Origin: Protula sp. h YS-2021
Lineage: Eukaryota; Annelida; Polychaeta; Sabellida; Serpulidae
DNA length: 64,000 bases
Direction: 5' to 3'
Assembly (NCBI GenBank): GCA_949752745.1
Contig: OX457024.1
Span: 54,066,510 to 54,130,509, forward strand
A program made the position numbers and the translations under genes. The notes beneath the pieces are model-generated. The model saw nothing but the letters and a program-made list of their open reading frames with translations. It made no database searches and had not been told where the DNA came from. This document shows positions 58,250-64,000 of the stretch, one piece after another. The number at the start of each line of letters is the position of its first letter. The first letter of the stretch is position 1.

Positions 58250-58810
58250 GTATCACTTTAGTATTTATGTAGAATTAATTTGCCAGAAAATATGTAATTC
58301 TTTCGCGTACCACTTTTTATGTCATCCAAATCAATACTGTTTTCTGCACGTGGTTTTTATTATTTTGAAAATAAATTACAGAATTTGCATTGACATGCAA
58401 TGATTTTACTCGTCCCGCAAATTAATTTTGTATCTTTCCAAAAATAAGAAATCTTTTCGAAAAGATGTGATATCCAACAATCAAACTCACGATAAAGCAT
58501 ATGTTCACAGACGTTCTTTAAAGACAGGTTTTATGTGTAATTATATTGTGTGAAAAAAAAATACGGCGAAGTAAAAGACAACCCCTCCCCCCCCCCCCCA
58601 AAAAAAAAAAAAAAAAAACAAGAAAGAAAGAAAAAAGGTACTAAAATGTGTGATACATTTATGTTGTTCAAGTATAGAAATTGTCGGGAGGCCATGTTTA
58701 ATGATCCAGAGAAAAGAAATAAAATTTACCATATGTAGTTTTTGATTTTTGGGACAAAAATACCGCCATAGAAGTGTGAACAACCAGAAGAAAAACAGGT
58801 TTATGAAACG
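58250..58810 (+). repeat. Flanking direct repeat, copy 2 (right of element C)
   Basis: Diverged copy of 36830-37437 in the same direction. It has a C-run/A-run at 58586-58618 not present in copy 1. No gene. Confidence 0.55.
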
Positions 58811-59652
58811 AAGAATCCATATCAGATTCTGGCGGAAGAGTTAATGCATGGGAATTTTCACAAAGTGAATTTTGTCTTGGCTGTAACTTCTGGAAAAAAT
58901 GACAGGAACATCCTTATTTGATAGATACTTGTTCCACATTCCACAGAAGAGTGCATGCTGTTTAGATTTTACTGTGAACGTACTGACCAAATGCAACGTG
59001 GATAATATGAAGTATAAACCCGGGGTCGTACCAGGTGTAAGAACGCTCTCAACCTGCAGTGCAGTGATAATGGCGGACTGCATAAAAAAAGCAATAAATT
59101 TGCCTCACGTATGAGGCTTTGATTTATAAGATATTCATGCTTTTCATCCGTCTTTCTGCAGTCGTTATAATAAATCGAAAAGATAATCAACTTGATTTTG
59201 AAGACAAGGCACTGTAAAGCCTTTTTAAATCATAACATTCATATATCTATAAAAACACGTGCACTTAGAATCCAGTAAAGTGCCATCATATGGGGTAAGA
59301 AATCTAAACCCATGAAGTGGGATGGATACGGTCGTCGTTTCTAAACCCGTCAAAAAAGTCTCTTAATATTTTTGTGAAAAGAAAGGGTTTAAATTTAAAA
59401 AATGTGTAATATATATATATACATTTCCAAATACCCCTGTATATTTGTGACAGAATACTGTGTTTAGCAATATTATTCGGCCATGCTTCAGTGAACACGA
59501 TTTCAGAGCAGGGGTCTCTTTCGAAAATTGCACTATGGAAGGTTCAATGCCAAAGTGTCTATTGTTTCATATGTACGCTTTGTGTGCTTGTGTGCTAAGA
59601 TTGAACAATATGTTTAATCCGATTCGCCTCGCGGTGTTAAAAATCAGTGATA
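58811..59652. other. Host sequence without a recognised gene
   Basis: AT-rich; frames under 80 codons without family patterns. A (TA)n piece lies at 59410-59422. Confidence 0.55.
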
Positions 59653-60010
59653 ATGGGAGGGTTATCTAATCTTGATCGGACCCGCGCCGTCGGGCTACTG
59701 GAGGCGGGCTGGAGTTTCCGTGCTATAGCAAGATCTCTCGAGGTGCATCATACAACAATATCGAACTTAGCGCAAAAATATCGCGAAACCGGAGACGTAA
59801 AAGATTTACCGAGGAGTGGGCGGCCACTATCGACTACACCAGCAAAGGATAGTGATATCTGACTGATTGCCCTTCGAAATCGATTTAAGATTCGCAGCTC
59901 TATCATCAGGCGAAAAGGACTCGGCGCACGGCCTTTTCCCAACCAAATGGTTCGAAACAGGTTACACCAACGCGGGATATGGTCCAGAAATCGAGCAAGA
60001 AGGAATGGCA
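59653..60010 (+). pseudogene. Tc1-like transposase N-terminal fragment
   Basis: It has a helix-turn-helix region (GLLEAGWSFRAIARSLEVHH) and the hook RSGRPLST, then TGA at 59860-59862, after which the same frame still reads like the second DNA-binding half (MVRNRLHQRGIWSRNRARRN). The catalytic domain is missing. It is only distantly like the intact transposase at 32815. Confidence 0.75.
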
Positions 60011-61394
60011 CAGAATGCCAGATCAGTACGTTAGAAAACTGCATAGCATGCGCAAGCGCTGTGCAGAATGCATAGCAAATAGATTTGGCCACACCCATTA
60101 CTGAACAGGGATTTCCAAAGTACAATTTTTATAAAAGACCCCTGCTGTAGAAATTAAGAGTGATGGAATTTTTGTGAGAACATATTAGTTATAAGTTTCA
60201 ACTCAGCTTAGGATAAGCGATGCTGGAAGCAGACAACAGCAGTCATTACCCCGTAAGTAGACTACATTTTGAAATATTCACAAATCCGTAGGTGGCTAGA
60301 AACTTTTTTGCCGGGTTTATATGCTTTGTCACCTCACAGAAATTGCAAACTCTTCGAATGAAAGTGAAAAGGTGGTAAACGGTCATCTGCCCCCGGTCAA
60401 CTGTCCCCGTTTTTTTTAACTCGGTCGACTGCCCCCTGCAATTTGACTGGGTCGTCATCTGCCCTCCTCCTTTTTTTAGTTTAAAAAGATCTTAAAAAAT
60501 AACCAATTGTGACGTCACTGAAACAAGTGATCTTCATTGATATATTCACCAATGTTGATCTTAGGAGAGACTGATCCTCAAACTAATTGCAATTCTAATT
60601 GCAGTTAGATTCCTATTGGTGAATTGCAATTCACGAGGTGCAATACATTCAATAAAATAAATATAATTTTTTTTATTGTGTCTTTGTAAGCCAAGAACCC
60701 AAGAGAAATAGCGTATGGAGGGGCAAATGACCACCTCTCCACTTTGAAGGGGGGGGGGGGGCAGTCGACCGGGTTGCAAAAAAGGTACATCAAATAGTCC
60801 AACACATTGTAAAACTTATTCTTGCAAAATTCTTTTCAGCAGCACTTTCTTTGCACATATAACAATGGATGCCGGTTATTACCGGGGCAAAATTTTGAAA
60901 TTAAGTTCGTTGTCCATGTGGTGTGGGTCAGAGAAGGAAGGGGCGTTGTTACAAAAAAAGCTGGCCTCTGAAGAGATCTATTTGTGTACAAACACTGAAC
61001 GGGTGGATATTTTAAAAAGTAGTTCCAGTCTTTATGAGTACTATTTTCATGGAATACACACTGGGTCTGCAGAGGTTGACCGGTGGACAACGCGGGGGTC
61101 CACTTTGTATCATATGTGTCACCATGCGTGTCCAAAAAAGAAATAGAAAAAAAAAACAAGAACAAAATGTCAGTGGACATTGTGCCCAGCAATAAAAGAG
61201 AAGGTATTACAAAGGTGAAAGTAGAAATCAACCATTTTTTAAAAATAAACTTTAACCAGCAACACTATCATAAGTAATCGGGCTAGATCTGTGGGATGCA
61301 CAACATTGTGTTTCTCTTAAAGCCATCCGTTGATTTGGTCAGTTTTTTTCCCCGCCAATACAAGACTCTACTGAAGATCCACTTGAAGTGGAGA
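60011..61394. other. Host sequence, possible repeat pair, no gene
   Basis: 60385-60470 and 60700-60775 share CCCCC-rich GGTCAACTG/GGTCGACTGCCCCC text in opposite orientation (GGGGGGCAGTCGACCGGG on the right), perhaps ends of a small inverted-repeat element. The short frame at 60865-61146 has no recognisable family. Confidence 0.45.
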
Positions 61395-61396
61395 AA

Positions 61397-61430
<34 letters not shown>

Positions 61431-61455
61431 ATGAAAGAAAGAAGGAAAGAAAGGA
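61395..61455 (+). repeat. (GAAA)n microsatellite
   Basis: AGAAAGAAAGAAA runs with a few changes. Confidence 0.9.
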
Positions 61456-61459
61456 AAAG

Positions 61460-61546
61460 TTTTGATGTACTGATGTTTTCATATAATTTTGCTCAAGCCC
61501 ATATTTGGCTTGAGAAAATTTATATGAAAACATCAGTGCATCAAAA
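61460..61546. repeat. Inverted-repeat hairpin (MITE-like), 87 bases
   Basis: TTTTGATGTACTGATGTTTT pairs with AAAACATCAGTGCATCAAAA at the other end; the inner CTCAAGCC pairs with GGCTTGAG. Confidence 0.75.
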
Positions 61547-61557
61547 ACCCTTCTCGG

Positions 61558-61628
61558 TTATAGAGTGGGTTTTGAACTCACGACCTCGTGATTATGGGTC
61601 CTCCGCTCTTCCGACCTAATCACGACGA
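61558..61628 (-). repeat. tRNA-derived (Met CAT-like) sequence, probable SINE piece
   Basis: On the minus strand GGTCGGAAGAGCGGAGGACC, then CATAATCACGAGGTCGTGAG, then TTCAAAACCCAC resemble a tRNA from D-arm to T-arm, with anticodon CAT and a B-box-like GTTCAAAACCC. The D-arm is shortened, so not a working tRNA. Confidence 0.5.
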
Positions 61629-62033
61629 TTTTTTGTGTTTTCCTAAATTTGGCCAATATGTCGACCAATTTTGGCCAAATCGCATAAAAATACAAACATA
61701 AAAAATTCGAACTATAACAAATAAGTTACTGTACACTGTATGGAGTACTAACCAATTTATCAGACCAGAAATGCACACACACACACACACCAACACCACC
61801 ACCGCCACCGTCACAACCGCCACCGCCGCTAAAACGAGGAAAAACATGGGTAATTTGAGGGCGGACGTGGTCCGCACGGCATGCGAATTTCCGTTAAAAA
61901 AAGAGGGGGGAGGGGAAGTCTTTGTTTAGTATTATTTCAAACTTCACGTATAGGGGTGGAATTAAAAATTTTGGACACGCATGGGGGAGGCCTGGAAGGT
62001 ACACCGGAACGAGAGGGAAACAGCAAGCGGCGA

Positions 62034-62049
62034 TTATTATTATTATTAC

Positions 62050-62098
<49 letters not shown>
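62034..62098 (+). repeat. (ATT)n microsatellite
   Basis: About 20 ATT units with two ACT interruptions. Confidence 0.93.
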
Positions 62099-62100
<2 letters not shown>

Positions 62101-64000
62101 TTTCTTGGATGGGAATTGGGGAGCGACAAATAAACTCCTCGCGTTAGTTAAGTTTGGCGCCCCTGAACCTGGTCAAGGCTAAAATCGCCGATAGTGTCTG
62201 TTTGTATAGGGGAAGGCCCGCACTGTATGAATATTCACGCCCCTTTTCAGCTACAAGCAGAGTGCAGGGGCATTGTGACCAACCGAGATCTAGTAAGGGA
62301 AGATGGGGCTAGTTGTCACAATTTTAGTGTTTGGAGCTATAGTGAGATTGTTATTAAGAAGGTAAAATAATGCCCATCACGTATCAGTAGGCTTGTATGC
62401 ATGGTCGCCAGAATGTGGTCAACATTGCTAAACCCGGGTGCAGAAAAATTTTACAAATTTATAAAGAAATCCGGTCAAAATTGTGAGAGAAGCATTTTGA
62501 AAATCCGATGCCAAAAATTAAAAAAGAAAAATGCCCCCACTCATTATATTAGGCGGATCTCCAGAAGAAGCAATTTTTCAAGAGAGGCCGACCTAAAAAT
62601 AATCTTACAAATTGAAAGGATATCTGAAAAATATTGTAGGAGAAGAATCATTTTGAAAATTAACAATCGAAAAACTTTTTTTGACCCCACGCCCAATATA
62701 TATATATATATATATGCCCCCACCCTATCAATCCAAAACGGCAAACTGCATTTTAGCCTCCCCCTCCTCCCCGTTCTCTCTCTATCTCTCTCCCCCACCT
62801 CCGATGCCAAAAAGAGAAACATCGCACTTTTTTTTTTTTTTTTGAAAAATTTTATGAATAGACATATGTTTTTGTATATATTTTATGGAAAACAATTAAA
62901 CATGCATCCAATTTAGCCAATAGAGTGCTAGTTCTTAAATAATACCCCTTTTTTAACCAAACGCGGAGTGAAATTCAGAAAAAAACGTTTTAGTGGTAAA
63001 CGTGGAGTACGGAATGAAAATTAGCCCCTTCTGTCCCGGATTCATGTTAACCATAAATATAGTTTTAAAAATACTTTTGACATGTCATTACTCGAGATAC
63101 AGGCCACAGATACAGTCATATTTGTATGAAATATGGTGAATAACACCCAAATTGGATATCAAGTAAGATTAGCTATCCATGTCGTTAAAATATACATATT
63201 TTGTCAAAACTTGAGATTTTAGAATGCAAAGAAATTTAAGATATTTTAATATACATAAATGTATATATTTTAATTTTGGAAAAAGGAAGAGGCAACAATA
63301 TTAAACAACAGGACAAATGTATTATATAAAGTACTGCGTGTCGCATTTGTACGTGATTATAACTCCCCCGCCCCCCTCCCCCCTCCAGTCCTTACACAGG
63401 CCCACAGCGGCCGAAACTGTCAACTGTCACAGATTATTATGACGCACATACAATTATTGATTGTATTCGGTTTTCACTGGAATACTTGAACGAACCTGTA
63501 GAAGTTCAGCACATTTGACGTGTGACGGCTCGCTGATTGGTTCGTTGCCATGAGTGACAGGAGCACCAGTCCGAGGGCAGAACCAGTTTCAACCAGACAT
63601 TTTCCAAAACTGAAATGAAAACAATATGGCTGAAGGAAGGAATTACAGTGAAAATGGAATAAAATCATCTTTATATCTCATAGCAGCCGCCATAAGATAA
63701 CAAGTGTTTACAACTGATAACGTAAAGAAGCAATATAGCGAGGAAAGGCGCACTAAGAAGCTCAAAAGAACTTGATTTTTTACGTGTCGGAACTTTTCCC
63801 TTGGTGTCCAAGGTATGTTCGACTGAACTTTTTTCAACCGTTTTGAGCTGTTGCCGTGATGTGAATTAAGGTTTTTGGAGTGTCCAAATTGTTATGGTTG
63901 TCTAAACTCTGTGACATATGTGATGGGGATTGATTTTAAGTGATGCAGCACAGAATTTAAGAAAAGCTGGCATAAACAAAAGCGGCCGAAGTCAGTGTTT
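62099..64000. other. Host sequence without a recognised gene
   Basis: It has (TA)n at 62696-62715, a T-run at 62828-62843 and a C-rich patch at 63364-63390. No coding pattern was recognised on either strand. Confidence 0.5.

Noticed and set aside
60865..61146. 93-codon frame with Cys and Trp residues
   Set aside because: No recognised family, no neighbouring signals, overlapped by a similar-sized frame on the other strand.
61558..61628. Functional tRNA-Met gene
   Set aside because: The D-arm is too short and the acceptor stem does not pair; better read as a SINE or tRNA relic.

Overview
The window is animal (metazoan) chromosomal DNA, not bacterial. It is AT-rich, has microsatellites, Tc1-type transposons and a tRNA-like repeat, and is dominated by three Maverick/Polinton elements of the adintovirus-like type. 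These are large dsDNA virus-like elements with a protein-primed PolB, a retrovirus-like integrase, a packaging ATPase, an adenain-like protease and jelly-roll capsid proteins. The host species cannot be read from the sequence. An aquatic invertebrate such as a mollusc is plausible but is only inference.

Layout: element A (1-9184) is the right part of a copy cut by the window edge. 9185-10590 is host spacer. Element B (10591-30802, 20.2 kb) is complete, with ~0.8-0.9 kb terminal inverted repeats (TIRs) and a 6-bp target duplication CAGTTG on both sides. 30809-37437 is host DNA holding an inverted-repeat non-autonomous element (31049-31950), a full-length Tc1-like transposon (32505-34026, intact DD34E transposase) and a hAT-like end. 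Element C (37444-58237, 20.8 kb) is complete, with ~0.43 kb TIRs and target duplication GACAGG. 58244-64000 is host DNA with a Tc1 fragment, simple repeats and a tRNA-like SINE piece.

Each complete element has the same plan. A left block is transcribed rightward: a Cys-rich protein, PolB, then a run of PC4-like single-strand-DNA-binding-type proteins. A longer block is transcribed leftward: CARD-like acidic protein, small Cys/acidic proteins, a PC4-like zinc-finger protein, NADAR (A and B only), integrase with chromodomain, ATPase, two conserved unknowns, a small protein with acylation signals, penton, core protein, major capsid and protease. The blocks converge on back-to-back poly(A) signals. 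Next to each TIR sits one outward- or inward-reading gene, either a RING protein or a C2HC zinc-finger protein. These two have swapped ends between B and C.

Decay differs by copy. A keeps integrase and ATPase intact. B keeps PolB, protease, capsid and core genes intact, but its ATPase is frameshifted and its integrase has lost a catalytic Asp. C has broken PolB, protease, capsid and integrase but mostly intact accessory genes. The most notable biology is the accessory set (tandem CARD-like protein, RING, NADAR, an expanded PC4-like family), the end-swap, and promoter and terminal architecture shared by all three elements: stop codons inside TATA boxes, G-tracts, a conserved subterminal box and 3' hairpins.
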